From assembly GCA_964593555.1 (NCBI GenBank), contig CAZQIC010000005.1, positions 25,669-89,668 of the forward strand: a stretch of 64,000 bases of DNA, written 5' to 3'. This DNA is from CAZQIC01 sp964593555 (GTDB lineage: Bacteria; Bacteroidota; Bacteroidia; JAFLBG01). The notes beneath the pieces are model-generated. The model ran no database searches, was not told the DNA's origin, and saw only the letters and a list, made by a program, of their open reading frames with translations. How positions within the stretch are numbered: the first letter of the stretch is position 1; each line of letters begins with the position of its first letter. The translations under genes and the position numbers were made by a program. Shown here piece by piece: positions 36,536 through 46,232 of the stretch.

Positions 36536-37885
36536 ATGAATATTACGAAAGAAGACATTAATGAACTGAATGCGGTACTAAAAGTGCAGGTTGGCCCGGA
36601 TGATTATAAGACCAATTTTAATAATGCCATTAAGGAGTATCAAAAGAAAGCTTCAATGCCAGGTTTTCGCCCAGGTAAGGTTCCCAGCGGACTAATAAAA
36701 AAAATGTATGGAAAAGGCCTGTTGGTGGAAGAATTAAATAAGCTGTTATCTAGTACGCTTGAAAAATATATTCAGGAGAATAAACTGGAAATTCTGGGGC
36801 ATCCACTGCCTAAAGCAAACGAGAAAGTGCCGATGGATTTTGATAACCAGGAGAGTTTCGAGTTTCTATACGAGTTGGGACTTGCACCGCAGTTTAAAGT
36901 AGAACTGAACAGCAAGGAAAAATTCTTTGCAGAAAAAATAAAGATCGATGATAAACTCGTTGATCAACAAATCAACGATCTGGGAAAACGTTACGGAAGT
37001 ATTGTTAACCCTGAAAGTGTTGAAGATAGTGATCTTGTTTTGGGTGATTTTGTAGAGCTGGATAATACGGGGAGTGTTTTGGCGGGAGGAATTTTTAAAT
37101 CTTCTTCACTCGCGATGGATCGTATTAAGAGCGAAGACATCAAGAAAAAATTTATTGGGCTTAAAAAAGATGATAAGGTTGTTGTGGAAGCAAAAAAACT
37201 TTCCGAAAATCTTACGGATCTTTCCGCAATGCTTGGAGTAGACAAACAAAAAGCAGAAACGATCAATTCAAATTTTCAATTCACTGTAAAAAACATTGGC
37301 CGTGTAAAAGCTGCGGATGTTAACCAGGAACTTTTTGATAAAGTTTATGGGCCGGGGAAAATAAATAGCGTAGATGAATTCAGGAATAAAATAAAAGAAG
37401 AGCTGAGTTCCGCTTTTGCAGGTGATAGCGAAAGAAAATTGAAGAGCACCATCATTGAATTTTTATTGAACAATATAAAACCAACTTTGCCAGACGAGTT
37501 TTTGAAAAAATGGCTGGTGAGTGTAAGTGAAAAGCCGGTAACGCTTGAACAAGTGGGCAGTGAGTACGATACCTATTCGCAAAGTTTGAAATGGCAATTG
37601 ATAGAGAATAAAATATTAAAGGAGAATGATGTTAAAGTAAGTACCGAGGAATTGATTGAATATACAAAACAATTGATCCGCGAACAGTTTGCGCGTTACG
37701 GAAAAACAGGTGCTGATGAAAAGGAAATAGAAGCAACGGCTAAACAGGTACTCGAAAACCAGGAGGAGGCGAAAAAAATATACGACCAGGTGTATGATAA
37801 ACACCTGATGGGGATATTTAAAAAATCATTCTCTATTGCTGATAAAGAAGTATCATACGACGAGTTTTATAAAACAACAAAATAG
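36536..37885 (+). CDS. tig: Trigger factor, ribosome-bound chaperone
   Basis: 449 residues. The N-terminal ribosome-binding domain shows the family signature MPGFRPGKVPSGLIKKMYG (about residues 40-58). The PPIase-like middle part is poorly conserved (no clear FKBP active-site text), as in other Bacteroidota, and the helical C-terminal arms end the protein. It shields nascent chains at the exit tunnel. It heads tig-clpP-clpX, the standard order, with 22 bp to the clpP start chosen here. Confidence 0.93.
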   Translation: MNITKEDINELNAVLKVQVGPDDYKTNFNNAIKEYQKKASMPGFRPGKVPSGLIKKMYGKGLLVEELNKLLSSTLEKYIQENKLEILGHPLPKANEKVPMDFDNQESFEFLYELGLAPQFKVELNSKEKFFAEKIKIDDKLVDQQINDLGKRYGSIVNPESVEDSDLVLGDFVELDNTGSVLAGGIFKSSSLAMDRIKSEDIKKKFIGLKKDDKVVVEAKKLSENLTDLSAMLGVDKQKAETINSNFQFTVKNIGRVKAADVNQELFDKVYGPGKINSVDEFRNKIKEELSSAFAGDSERKLKSTIIEFLLNNIKPTLPDEFLKKWLVSVSEKPVTLEQVGSEYDTYSQSLKWQLIENKILKENDVKVSTEELIEYTKQLIREQFARYGKTGADEKEIEATAKQVLENQEEAKKIYDQVYDKHLMGIFKKSFSIADKEVSYDEFYKTTK

Positions 37886-37907
37886 ATTTACCCTTAAAAC
37901 AAAAAAT

Positions 37908-38570
37908 ATGTTTCCAAAAGACGAATTCAGAAAATATGCAACCAAGCATATGGGCATAAATAGCACAACGCTTGACAGTGTAACATCTTCATTAACGCCT
38001 TACATCATCGAGGAGCGTCAGTTGAACGTTGCTCAAATGGACGTGTTCTCACGTTTGATGATGGATCGCATTATATTTTTAGGTACAGGCATTAATGACC
38101 AGGTAGCAAACGTTATCCAGGCACAATTACTTTTTCTTGAATCTGTTGACTCGAAAAAAGATATCCAGATCTATCTTAATTCTCCGGGCGGCTCTGTTTA
38201 TGCGGGTCTTGGCATTTATGATACTATGCAATATATTAACTGTGATGTAGCAACAATTTGCACAGGTATGGCAGCATCAATGGGTGCCGTATTAATGTGT
38301 GCCGGAGAAAAAGGAAAACGTACTGCGTTACCACATGCACGTGTAATGATTCACCAGCCAATGGGTGGTGCAGAAGGACAAGCTTCTGATATCGAGATCA
38401 CAGCGCGTGAGATACAAAAATTGAAAAAAGAATTGTACGAAATTATCGCGGTTCACTCCGGACAAACATATGATAAAGTTTGGTCTGATAGCGATCGTGA
38501 TTATTGGATGATAGCTGAAGAAGCTAAAGCTTACGGTATGATTGATGAAATTTTAGTTAGGAAAAAATAA
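37908..38570 (+). CDS. clpP: ATP-dependent Clp protease proteolytic subunit
   Basis: 220 residues from the ATG at 37908. An upstream in-frame ATG (37836, inside tig) would add 24 residues absent from the family, so it is rejected. Catalytic residues by alignment from memory: S124 in TGMAASMGAVL, H149 in RVMIHQPMGG and D198 in SDRDYWMIAEEAKAYGMID. The N-terminal 20 residues (FPKDEFRKYATKHMGINS) are the propeptide-like stretch seen in Bacteroidota ClpP. It forms the tetradecameric chamber that ClpX feeds; clpX starts two bases after its stop. Confidence 0.96.
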   Translation: MFPKDEFRKYATKHMGINSTTLDSVTSSLTPYIIEERQLNVAQMDVFSRLMMDRIIFLGTGINDQVANVIQAQLLFLESVDSKKDIQIYLNSPGGSVYAGLGIYDTMQYINCDVATICTGMAASMGAVLMCAGEKGKRTALPHARVMIHQPMGGAEGQASDIEITAREIQKLKKELYEIIAVHSGQTYDKVWSDSDRDYWMIAEEAKAYGMIDEILVRKK

Positions 38571-38572
38571 GC

Positions 38573-39814
38573 ATGGCTGAAAAAGAAAATGTAAAATGTT
38601 CGTTTTGTAACCGTGATAAGCAGGATACCAATGTGCTTATTGCGGGTATAAACGGTCATATTTGTGATAGTTGTATTGAACAGGCACAACGCATTGTGGG
38701 GGAGGAGTTGCGTGAAAAAGGTTCTCATTCATTACAAACTGCGCTTACATTATTAAAGCCTATCGAAATAAAAAAACACCTTGATGAGTATGTGATAGGG
38801 CAGGATGAGGCGAAACGAATTCTTTCAGTCGCAGTTTACAATCATTATAAAAGAGTGTTGAATAAGCCGAATACAAAAAAAGGCGAAGAGATTGAAATAG
38901 AAAAATCCAATGTTATTTTAGTTGGTGAAACGGGAACAGGCAAAACATTATTAGCACGCACCATCGCAAAAATGCTGAACGTGCCTTTTTGTATTGCTGA
39001 TGCTACTGTGCTTACAGAAGCAGGTTATGTGGGTGAAGATGTAGAGAGTGTATTAACAAGATTATTACAGGCGGCAGAATTTGATGTAGCTTCTGCTGAA
39101 CGCGGAATTGTTTTTATTGATGAGATAGATAAGATCGCGCGTAAGGGGGATAATCCTTCTATCACACGCGATGTATCGGGTGAAGGTGTACAGCAGGGAT
39201 TACTTAAATTATTGGAAGGCTCTTCAGTAAGTGTTCCTCCGCAAGGTGGAAGAAAACATCCGGAACAAAAATTAATTCAAATCAACACCAGAAACATTTT
39301 ATTTATCTGCGGCGGTGCGTTTGACGGTATTCAAAAAAATATTGCAAGAAGATTACAGACACAAGCGATTGGTTACACCACTAAGGATGAGAATGTAATT
39401 GACAAAGACAATTTGTTACAATATCTTGCTCCGCAGGATCTGAAAGCATTTGGATTAATACCTGAACTGATCGGAAGATTGCCGGTGGTAACGCATTTAA
39501 ACCCACTGGATAAGGAATCATTGAGGCGTATTTTGGTAGAACCTAAAAACGCATTGATAAAACAATACACAAAACTGTTCGAGATAGACAAAGTAAAACT
39601 TGTACTCGAAGATAACGTGTTGGATTTTGTGGTTGATAAAGCCATTGAATTTAAATTGGGCGCAAGAGGTTTGCGTTCTATTTGTGAAGCCATCATGACA
39701 GATGCGATGTTCGAAACCCCATCGGATATAAATATAAAAGAGATTAATATTACACTTTCCTACGCGGAAGAAAAATTCAAAAAGGTCGCTGCGAAAAAAC
39801 TGAAGGTGGCATAG
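38573..39814 (+). CDS. clpX: ATP-dependent Clp protease ATP-binding subunit ClpX
   Basis: 413 residues. The N-terminal zinc-binding domain has C9, C12, C31 and C34 (CSFCNRDKQ ... HICDSCIEQA). The AAA+ domain has Walker A GETGTGKT (118-125) and Walker B VFIDEIDK (D183, E184); the pore loop GYVGEDVESVL, the RKGDNPSITRDVSGEG region and the LIGRLPVV (IGF-like) loop that docks on ClpP are all present. It unfolds tagged substrates and threads them into ClpP. It is the last gene of the operon; 231 bp of AT-rich DNA without recognised features follow. Confidence 0.97.
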   Translation: MAEKENVKCSFCNRDKQDTNVLIAGINGHICDSCIEQAQRIVGEELREKGSHSLQTALTLLKPIEIKKHLDEYVIGQDEAKRILSVAVYNHYKRVLNKPNTKKGEEIEIEKSNVILVGETGTGKTLLARTIAKMLNVPFCIADATVLTEAGYVGEDVESVLTRLLQAAEFDVASAERGIVFIDEIDKIARKGDNPSITRDVSGEGVQQGLLKLLEGSSVSVPPQGGRKHPEQKLIQINTRNILFICGGAFDGIQKNIARRLQTQAIGYTTKDENVIDKDNLLQYLAPQDLKAFGLIPELIGRLPVVTHLNPLDKESLRRILVEPKNALIKQYTKLFEIDKVKLVLEDNVLDFVVDKAIEFKLGARGLRSICEAIMTDAMFETPSDINIKEINITLSYAEEKFKKVAAKKLKVA

Positions 39815-40045
39815 GTGGTATTAGTTTTATCCTAATCCTAACACATCAAATCCTCAAAGACTTCCCAATATCATCATTTTTTAGAAATCTAATTTTTACT
39901 ATTTATTTTTGAACGCATAATAAAGTATACTATTCTATATAATATATACCTTAATTTTCACTTGTTTGAACGAATAAGAAAAATATGAATTTGGATGAAT
40001 TAAAAGACTTGTTTCCTGCATATTTGTATCATAAATATAAAGACC

Positions 40046-41728
40046 ATGAATACGAAAATGAAATCAGCAATTGCAGGAACGATCATTTCTTTGATATGCG
40101 TTTACTCCTCAGAAAGCCATGCTCAAAGTTGGCAATGGGGACAATTGTATGGTGGTGGAGGACATGACGTCGTTTCTCATTCATTCATAGATGCTGCGGA
40201 TAATATTTACGTTTCCGGAGAAACACAAGGAGGATTAATATCTCCTGCTTCTTCAAATGCAGCCGGATTTTTTATTTCAAAATTGAGTCCGGGTGGCAGT
40301 GTTGCATGGACCAAAGGCCCTGATATGGTTGATACTTCTTCTGGGGGCGGGGTTAAAAATTTTTACATGAGTTCAATGACAAAAAATAATGCAGCAAGCG
40401 GAATTTATACTGCAGGAAATTTTGTAGGCTCGGTAACTTTCGGAAATGGAATTCATACTACAACTGCAATCGATAGAGGGGTTTTTGTGAACCGCTACGA
40501 TATGAATGGAAATTTGTATTGGGCTTCGACATCAATGGTAAGCGTAAGCGTTGATGCATTTATTGGGATCAGCGATGTGCTTTCTTTAAATAATGGTGAT
40601 TTTGTTATTTGCGGTTATTTCGCCGGTGATACTTTGACCATAGGTAATACACCGCATATTTTTACCGACGGGTTCTATAGGGCATTTGCAGTATTGTGTG
40701 ATTCCAGCGGTATTGTTAAAAATGAATTAATTTACAGTACACAACCTTCGTTGTTATTTGAGGATGATGAATTCATTAAAATGAAGTCGGATGCTCAAAA
40801 CAATATTTATTTGCTGGGCAACATTTCTAAGTATACTGCCGCAAACGTTGGGCATCGTGAAATAGCTATAATAAAATGTAATTCATTATTACAACCTACC
40901 TATACAAAAACACTAAACCTGGTGAATGATCTAAACTATGGTGCAAGTGATTTTGATGTAGCCACTAATGGAGATTTTTATATATCCGGTTATGGATTTT
41001 CTGATAGCCTTTTTTTTGGAACACAAACCTTTGTGAAAAATCTGGCTATAGGAAGTATTCCTTTTTTGGTAAAGTATAATAATGCAGGTGCCGAGCAATG
41101 GGTGATCCAGACTGGCTTTAGTATTACTGATATTTTATTAGGTCAACAGCAGGGAATATATATTGCCGGAACAGCGCATGCGTTATCACCCGTAGGAAGT
41201 CACACGCCTACCGGTTCTATTTTTTTAGCTAACTATTCTAATTCGGGCACATGCAATTGGGCTGATTTTTCGAACTGGAATATCGCATGTCCTGTATCTC
41301 CTACTTGTGTGCTTGAAAGTTCATTGGAAGAAGTTTATTTGACTGGCACCATAAGGGATTCGTTGAGTTTTGGAAATACAATATTTCACAATACTTTTCC
41401 TACTCCTGGAAGTTGTCCATTGTCTGATGCTTTTGTAGTAAAGTATGAGCCTGGTTTGGCCGGAATAAATTCAAGTACGTCTAATCAAAGTAGTTTGGTA
41501 GTTTATCCAAATCCTAACAATGGACAATTTAATGTAAAGCTTAGTTCAGAGGCTAAAGTGAAATACTTACAGGTAATAAATATTATAGGTGAAGTTGTTT
41601 ATTCTATTGATGGAAATGTATTGTCAGGTCAAACATCTATTGACGTTTCTTCTCTAAGTTCCGGAACTTATTTTGTAACTATTGTTGCTGATGAAAAATC
41701 AAGCACGGAAAAAATGGTGTTACACTAA
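40046..41728 (+). CDS. T9SS type A sorting domain protein, tandem paralogue 1
   Basis: 560 residues. A signal peptide ends at ESHAQ (about 27). The body has weak propeller-like repeats of the kind 'D...N.YVSG...GG' and 'F.SKL..GG.V.W' (DAADNIYVSGETQGG, FFISKLSPGGSVAWTK), similar to SBBP-type beta-propellers. The last 80 residues are a type A sorting domain (LVVYPNPNNGQFNVKL ... VDVSSLSSGTYFVTI type text). The neighbouring paralogue at 41806 shares length, architecture and leader. The region after its stop resembles the start of the terminator that follows copy 2 but lacks the closing arm, so the two genes are probably co-transcribed. Confidence 0.88.
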   Translation: MNTKMKSAIAGTIISLICVYSSESHAQSWQWGQLYGGGGHDVVSHSFIDAADNIYVSGETQGGLISPASSNAAGFFISKLSPGGSVAWTKGPDMVDTSSGGGVKNFYMSSMTKNNAASGIYTAGNFVGSVTFGNGIHTTTAIDRGVFVNRYDMNGNLYWASTSMVSVSVDAFIGISDVLSLNNGDFVICGYFAGDTLTIGNTPHIFTDGFYRAFAVLCDSSGIVKNELIYSTQPSLLFEDDEFIKMKSDAQNNIYLLGNISKYTAANVGHREIAIIKCNSLLQPTYTKTLNLVNDLNYGASDFDVATNGDFYISGYGFSDSLFFGTQTFVKNLAIGSIPFLVKYNNAGAEQWVIQTGFSITDILLGQQQGIYIAGTAHALSPVGSHTPTGSIFLANYSNSGTCNWADFSNWNIACPVSPTCVLESSLEEVYLTGTIRDSLSFGNTIFHNTFPTPGSCPLSDAFVVKYEPGLAGINSSTSNQSSLVVYPNPNNGQFNVKLSSEAKVKYLQVINIIGEVVYSIDGNVLSGQTSIDVSSLSSGTYFVTIVADEKSSTEKMVLH

Positions 41729-41805
41729 AAGTGTTTGTATTGCCTGATCTGTATAGATTAAAAAACTTGTCTCCTGGATATTTGTTACTTAAAATGTAAA
41801 AACCA

Positions 41806-43491
41806 ATGAATACTAAAATAAAATCAGCAATTGTAGGAACGATTATTTCTTTGATATCTTTTTGCTCCTCAGAAAGTCATTCTCAAAATTGGCAATGGGG
41901 GCAATTATACGGAGGCAATGGACAGGAGAGTATAATACCTTTTTTTGTTAATGCTGCAAATGAAGTTTATGTCTCCGGCTCAACAGATGCATGGGGAGGT
42001 TTGATCACTCCGAATTTGCCATCTTTAAGATCCGGTCCATTCTTTTCCAAGATCACTTCCGGCGGAAATGTAGTATGGACCAAGGATGCTGACATGACAG
42101 GTAATTTTTATATGGGAGGAGTAGCAAAAAGTAAAACAAGTGAAGAGTTTTATATGTCAGGTACTTATAATGGCTCTGTGACTTTTGGAAACAATATTCA
42201 TACTTCAGCAGCAAATGAAAATGGTGTGTTTGTAAGTAAATACGATGCCAATGCAGATTTATATTGGGCATCAACATCAATACTTACAGTAAGTGGCGGA
42301 TCGCCTACTCCACTTGTAATGGTAAACAATATGGTAACAATGGACAATGGGAACTTTGTTGTTTGCGGTACCCTTTCTGCGGACACTGCATCGATAGGAG
42401 GTACCATATTTACGTTCACTAATAATTGGAATTGGAGGGCTTTTGCGATATTATGCGATTCAACCGGTGCCGTAATAAATAAAATAATTTATCCTGTTCT
42501 TCCAGGGATTTTTATGCAGGACGATGAATTCAGAAGTGTACAAACGGATGCACAACAAAATATTTATGTATTAGGACTCACGAATAGTTATCAAAGTATC
42601 ACTACTGTTCAACGTGATCTTATTGTAATGAAATTTGATTCTACTTTGCAATCTGTTTGGACAAGAACAATGGTCACTTCTGATGATACGTACGGCGGCT
42701 TTGGGGGCTCTTTAACTGTTGCTGATAATGGTGAGTTTTATATAGCCGGGAATATTAGGGAAGATAGCGTTGTTTTTTCATCGGGTACTATTCAGCAAAA
42801 TCCGGGATTCTGGACTGTTTCTTTTGTTTCCAAATATAATAGTTCAGGAACCGAGCAGTGGGCAATACCTGTTGGTGGTTCTATCAGCGGGCTTTTAATA
42901 TATTCATCACAAGACATTTATATTTCAGGAGTTGCAGACCCAACTTATAATATAGGGAATGCAACACCTACAGGTACTATTTTTCTGGCGAGATATTCTA
43001 ATTCGGGTAATTTTAATAATGTCGTATTTTCGAGTTTGCATAGCTCTTGCCCTATTTATCCAAGCATCCCCCTTAAAGGAAGCACTGGAGAGATTTATCT
43101 TTCTTCTACCATCAGAGATTCACTTACTTTCGGAAATTTAGTTTTTCATAATACCACTCCAACTCCGGGGAGCTGCCCTCTAGCCGATGCTGTTCTTGTA
43201 AAATACCAGCCTGATGTTACGGCGGGAATAAATTCATTGAATAGAGAGAATGATCAAAATAATTTCGTGATCTATCCAAATCCCAATAACGGACAATTCA
43301 ATGTAAACCTTAATAGCAAGATTAATTGTTTACGCATCACCAATATTGTAGGTGAAGTTGTTTATTCTATTGATGGAAATGTATTGTTAGGTCAAAAATC
43401 TATTGATGTTTCTTCTCTAAGTTCCGGAACTTATTTTGTAACTATTGTTGCTGATGAAAAATCAAGCACGGAAAAAATGGTGATACACTAA
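41806..43491 (+). CDS. T9SS type A sorting domain protein, tandem paralogue 2
   Basis: 561 residues, same plan as the gene before it: signal peptide to ESHSQ, propeller-like repeats, type A sorting domain (FVIYPNPNNGQFNVNL ... SSLSSGTYFVTIVADEKSS). The N-terminal 50 residues and the last 45 are close to paralogue 1, the middle is well diverged. The final 140 bp of the two genes differ at only a handful of positions, including silent sites, pointing to recent gene conversion of the sorting domain. A strong terminator follows. Confidence 0.88.
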   Translation: MNTKIKSAIVGTIISLISFCSSESHSQNWQWGQLYGGNGQESIIPFFVNAANEVYVSGSTDAWGGLITPNLPSLRSGPFFSKITSGGNVVWTKDADMTGNFYMGGVAKSKTSEEFYMSGTYNGSVTFGNNIHTSAANENGVFVSKYDANADLYWASTSILTVSGGSPTPLVMVNNMVTMDNGNFVVCGTLSADTASIGGTIFTFTNNWNWRAFAILCDSTGAVINKIIYPVLPGIFMQDDEFRSVQTDAQQNIYVLGLTNSYQSITTVQRDLIVMKFDSTLQSVWTRTMVTSDDTYGGFGGSLTVADNGEFYIAGNIREDSVVFSSGTIQQNPGFWTVSFVSKYNSSGTEQWAIPVGGSISGLLIYSSQDIYISGVADPTYNIGNATPTGTIFLARYSNSGNFNNVVFSSLHSSCPIYPSIPLKGSTGEIYLSSTIRDSLTFGNLVFHNTTPTPGSCPLADAVLVKYQPDVTAGINSLNRENDQNNFVIYPNPNNGQFNVNLNSKINCLRITNIVGEVVYSIDGNVLLGQKSIDVSSLSSGTYFVTIVADEKSSTEKMVIH

Positions 43492-43498
43492 GTATTTA

Positions 43499-43551
43499 GC
43501 ATTGCCCGATTTGCCCGGTATGCGGGTTGGTTGGGCAATGCAATTTTTATT
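43499..43551 (+). terminator. Rho-independent terminator of the T9SS paralogue pair
   Basis: GCATTGCCC (43499-43507) pairs perfectly with GGGCAATGC (43533-43541); an inner CCCG/CGGG stem strengthens it, and AATTTTTATT follows on the plus strand. It is one-directional: no T-run on the minus side for the convergent gene. Confidence 0.8.
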
Positions 43552-43584
43552 ATCTACTTTTTCTAGGTATTGTCCTGCAGCAAG

Positions 43585-46125
43585 CTATTTTATCAGATTG
43601 ATGTTGCCATACTTGGAAATTTCTTCACCATTATGCAGTGTGGCATAAAGTGAATAGAAAAATACTGCTGTATTTAACTGGCTCGATTTATATTTCCCAT
43701 CCCAGCTTATAGAAATGTCTTTTGTTTCAAAAACCGTTTCACCCCAACGGTCGAAAATAGTAAATTTTAGTTCTTCCACACAGGTACCAATGAGTGTTAA
43801 AAGATCATTCTGCCCATCTTCATTGGGAGAGAAAGCATTAGGTACCAGTATAAATCCGCAAGGGTCTTCTACAGTTATCATAACACAATCGGTGTCATGA
43901 CAGCCAATATTGTTCGTGGCATAAACACAATACGATGTTGTTATCGTTGGTGTAACAACAATACTTGAAGTCGTTTCTCCATTATTCCATAAGTATGTAC
44001 CACCGCCGGTGGCTTGCAGTGTTGTGTTCGCCCCTTTGATAATAGTAACATCAGCTCCTGCATTTGTATTAAGGGATAAAAGTGAAACCAGGAACTGAGT
44101 GCTATCGCTGCATCCATTAGCAAATACAGTTAACGTGTAATTGGTATTCATTATAGGGTTCACATTAATCGAAATATCCGTTGCCCCATTGTTCCAGCTA
44201 TATGTTCCTCCGCCTGCCGCACTTAGTATGGCGTTTTCTCCGAAACAAATGAGCGAATCACCGGTTATAATTGCTTGTGGCACGGCAAAAATATTTATGT
44301 TAATATGAGTTGTGTCTGTACATCCGTTTGCATCGGTAACTGTAATTGTATAAATAGTGTTGTTGGTAGAATTAAAGATCACGGAGCTTCCTGTTGAACT
44401 GCTTATTCCGGCGGATGGTGACCATTGAAAGTTATATTGTTGCGTTCCTCCGGTGGCTCCGGCTGAAAGTGAAAGATTATTTCCGCTGCAAACACTTGTG
44501 GAAAAAGTTGTTGCACTGAGGATGTTTGGTTGACTGATAATAACAGTTGCGGTATTTACACAGTTTATGGAATCGCTTATTACTACTGCATAAGTTCCGG
44601 CTTGTAAGCCCGAAAGGGATTGATTTGTATTGCCAGAGGGTAGCCACAAATAATTAAAAGGGGAGATGCCTCCAATACTTGCCGGTGCCGTAGCAACTCC
44701 ATTGCTGTCGCCGAAGCACAATAAATGCTGCAAGGTCGAAGGTGCTAAAGAAAATGTTTGCAGATTAACCTGGTGATAAATTGTGTCTGAGCTGCAGGAG
44801 TAATTAAGAATAAGGGAAACAGAGTATGTTCCTGCCGAGGAAAAAATATGGGTTGTATTAGATGAGGTAGATGTATTGGAAGCTCCCGAAGAAGCATCGC
44901 CGAAGTTCCAAAGAAATGAATTTACAGGATAAGGATTCAAACAGTTAGTGTCTGAAATATTAAAGGAGTCAGTTAAACAGGAAAGTGAAAAAGAATTAAT
45001 TGATGTAACAGGGTCAAAAAGGCTGGTGACAAAATTTGGCAGGCCTATTGCAGCTGATCTTCCACCCAATGGAATTGCGCCTTCCACATAGTTGCAGCTT
45101 ACACCGGAGGCGTTAGGGAAGTTAATGACACAAAGTGAGTCCGCAGATGGGCTCACATATATTTTTTTGTCCGGTCCTAATTGTAAGGCACCTAAAAAAT
45201 AGATAGTGGTAGAATCAATTATTATTCTTGAATTGTTTATGGCGGCTGCTGAGCCCGCACAAAGATCGAATTGAAGTAAACGGCCCGGTAAAATGGTTGT
45301 TCCATAAAGTTTTGTACCATCCGGAGAAAATTCTACTCCGTATGCACCATAAGTTGAAGCGACGGAAGCTAATGGAACAACATTTGAAACTACACCGGTG
45401 GAATTATTAAAGTCAAACAATTCAAAAATATTCATTCCGTGGCAGGCGGCCAGCGCTAATCTGCTTCCGTCAGGAGATGCTTTTAAATATCCATTGGTGT
45501 TCCAGCCAGGACCTGTATGTACTGCACCAACGCTACTTAAAACAGGAACGGGATTTATTCCTGTTGATGTAAATAAAAATGTACGAAAAGTATTGGAGTT
45601 CCAGTCGTGAGTAATGATCCAGATATCTTTTTTATTACAGTGTCTTACAGCTGTTAATTTTTCGGTTGAAGGTGTTGTCAATAAAACATTTTTTGTGGCG
45701 GTAACATCTCCGAGGCCCGAAGCTAAATTCATATCAACTTCCGAATATGTTATCCCATCCGGTCCAGCTTCATCATCTACCGCGAACACATAATAAAGAT
45801 TTGTACTGCCTGGCTTTTGTACGATGACACCAGATTGTGTGGCATCCCAGTTTCCTAAAAGGCCGGTCCCGTTTGGCATTGTAATATGATTTCTGTTCCA
45901 TATGTCGATCCCATCAGAATAAAACAATAAATTTCCACTGTTGTCAGCAATACTAGCAGAGCCTTCGAAACTATTTAGTTGTCCGTTGGTTAGGGCAACC
46001 GGAGTCCCTGAATTAAAATCCAAGCCTGCATTAACGCCAAAATACCAGATGTTGGTAGTGTTTTGAGCATATGATAAAACTGACAGTGTGAAGAAAAATA
46101 GCAAAACACACGAGCGATTATTCAT
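43585..46125 (-). CDS. T9SS type B protein: beta-propeller, PKD and SprB-like repeats
   Basis: 846 residues from the ATG at 46125. The frame is open 25 codons further upstream (to 46200), but M26 begins a clean signal peptide (NNRSCVLLFFFTLSVLSYAQ), so the later start is chosen. Residues 22-370 are a propeller-like domain frequent in gliding-type proteins (IWYFGVNAGLDFNSG, LKASPDGSRLALA, VEFSPDGTKLYGT, LQLGPDKKIYVS). A PKD domain (FLWNFGDASSGASNTS), one SprB-like repeat (LCFGDSNGVATAPASIGG) and further beta-sandwich repeats follow, and the end is the gliding-motility C-terminal domain (VPNAFSPNEDGQNDLL ... GNINLIK). Likely a surface-bound or secreted protein; ligand unknown. Confidence 0.88.
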   Translation of the reverse strand: MNNRSCVLLFFFTLSVLSYAQNTTNIWYFGVNAGLDFNSGTPVALTNGQLNSFEGSASIADNSGNLLFYSDGIDIWNRNHITMPNGTGLLGNWDATQSGVIVQKPGSTNLYYVFAVDDEAGPDGITYSEVDMNLASGLGDVTATKNVLLTTPSTEKLTAVRHCNKKDIWIITHDWNSNTFRTFLFTSTGINPVPVLSSVGAVHTGPGWNTNGYLKASPDGSRLALAACHGMNIFELFDFNNSTGVVSNVVPLASVASTYGAYGVEFSPDGTKLYGTTILPGRLLQFDLCAGSAAAINNSRIIIDSTTIYFLGALQLGPDKKIYVSPSADSLCVINFPNASGVSCNYVEGAIPLGGRSAAIGLPNFVTSLFDPVTSINSFSLSCLTDSFNISDTNCLNPYPVNSFLWNFGDASSGASNTSTSSNTTHIFSSAGTYSVSLILNYSCSSDTIYHQVNLQTFSLAPSTLQHLLCFGDSNGVATAPASIGGISPFNYLWLPSGNTNQSLSGLQAGTYAVVISDSINCVNTATVIISQPNILSATTFSTSVCSGNNLSLSAGATGGTQQYNFQWSPSAGISSSTGSSVIFNSTNNTIYTITVTDANGCTDTTHININIFAVPQAIITGDSLICFGENAILSAAGGGTYSWNNGATDISINVNPIMNTNYTLTVFANGCSDSTQFLVSLLSLNTNAGADVTIIKGANTTLQATGGGTYLWNNGETTSSIVVTPTITTSYCVYATNNIGCHDTDCVMITVEDPCGFILVPNAFSPNEDGQNDLLTLIGTCVEELKFTIFDRWGETVFETKDISISWDGKYKSSQLNTAVFFYSLYATLHNGEEISKYGNINLIK

Positions 46126-46232
46126 TAAAATAAGCGATGGGTATACATAAATATACAAATAATGTCTCTTTATTGCAATTGAGAAAGGAAGCGACGACAT
46201 GATTGAAACAGGTCATAAAAAGTTTGTAGTAT

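Noticed and set aside
37836..37907. N-terminal extension of ClpP from an ATG inside tig
   Set aside because: The extra 24 residues match nothing in the ClpP family, and the ATG at 37908 gives a normal-length protein.
39815..40045. Possible heptamer array or terminator after clpX
   Set aside because: Some 7-bp spacing of ATCCTAA-like text is present at 39830-39860, but the register is not kept and no T-run hairpin is found.
39985..40167. 60-codon plus-strand ORF before the first T9SS paralogue
   Set aside because: It runs into the real gene in another frame. The similarity of its first codons to the segment before paralogue 2 is explained by duplication of the leader DNA.
46126..46200. 25-residue extension of the 43585 gene product
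   Set aside because: A clear signal peptide begins at the internal methionine (46125); a preceding extension would bury it.
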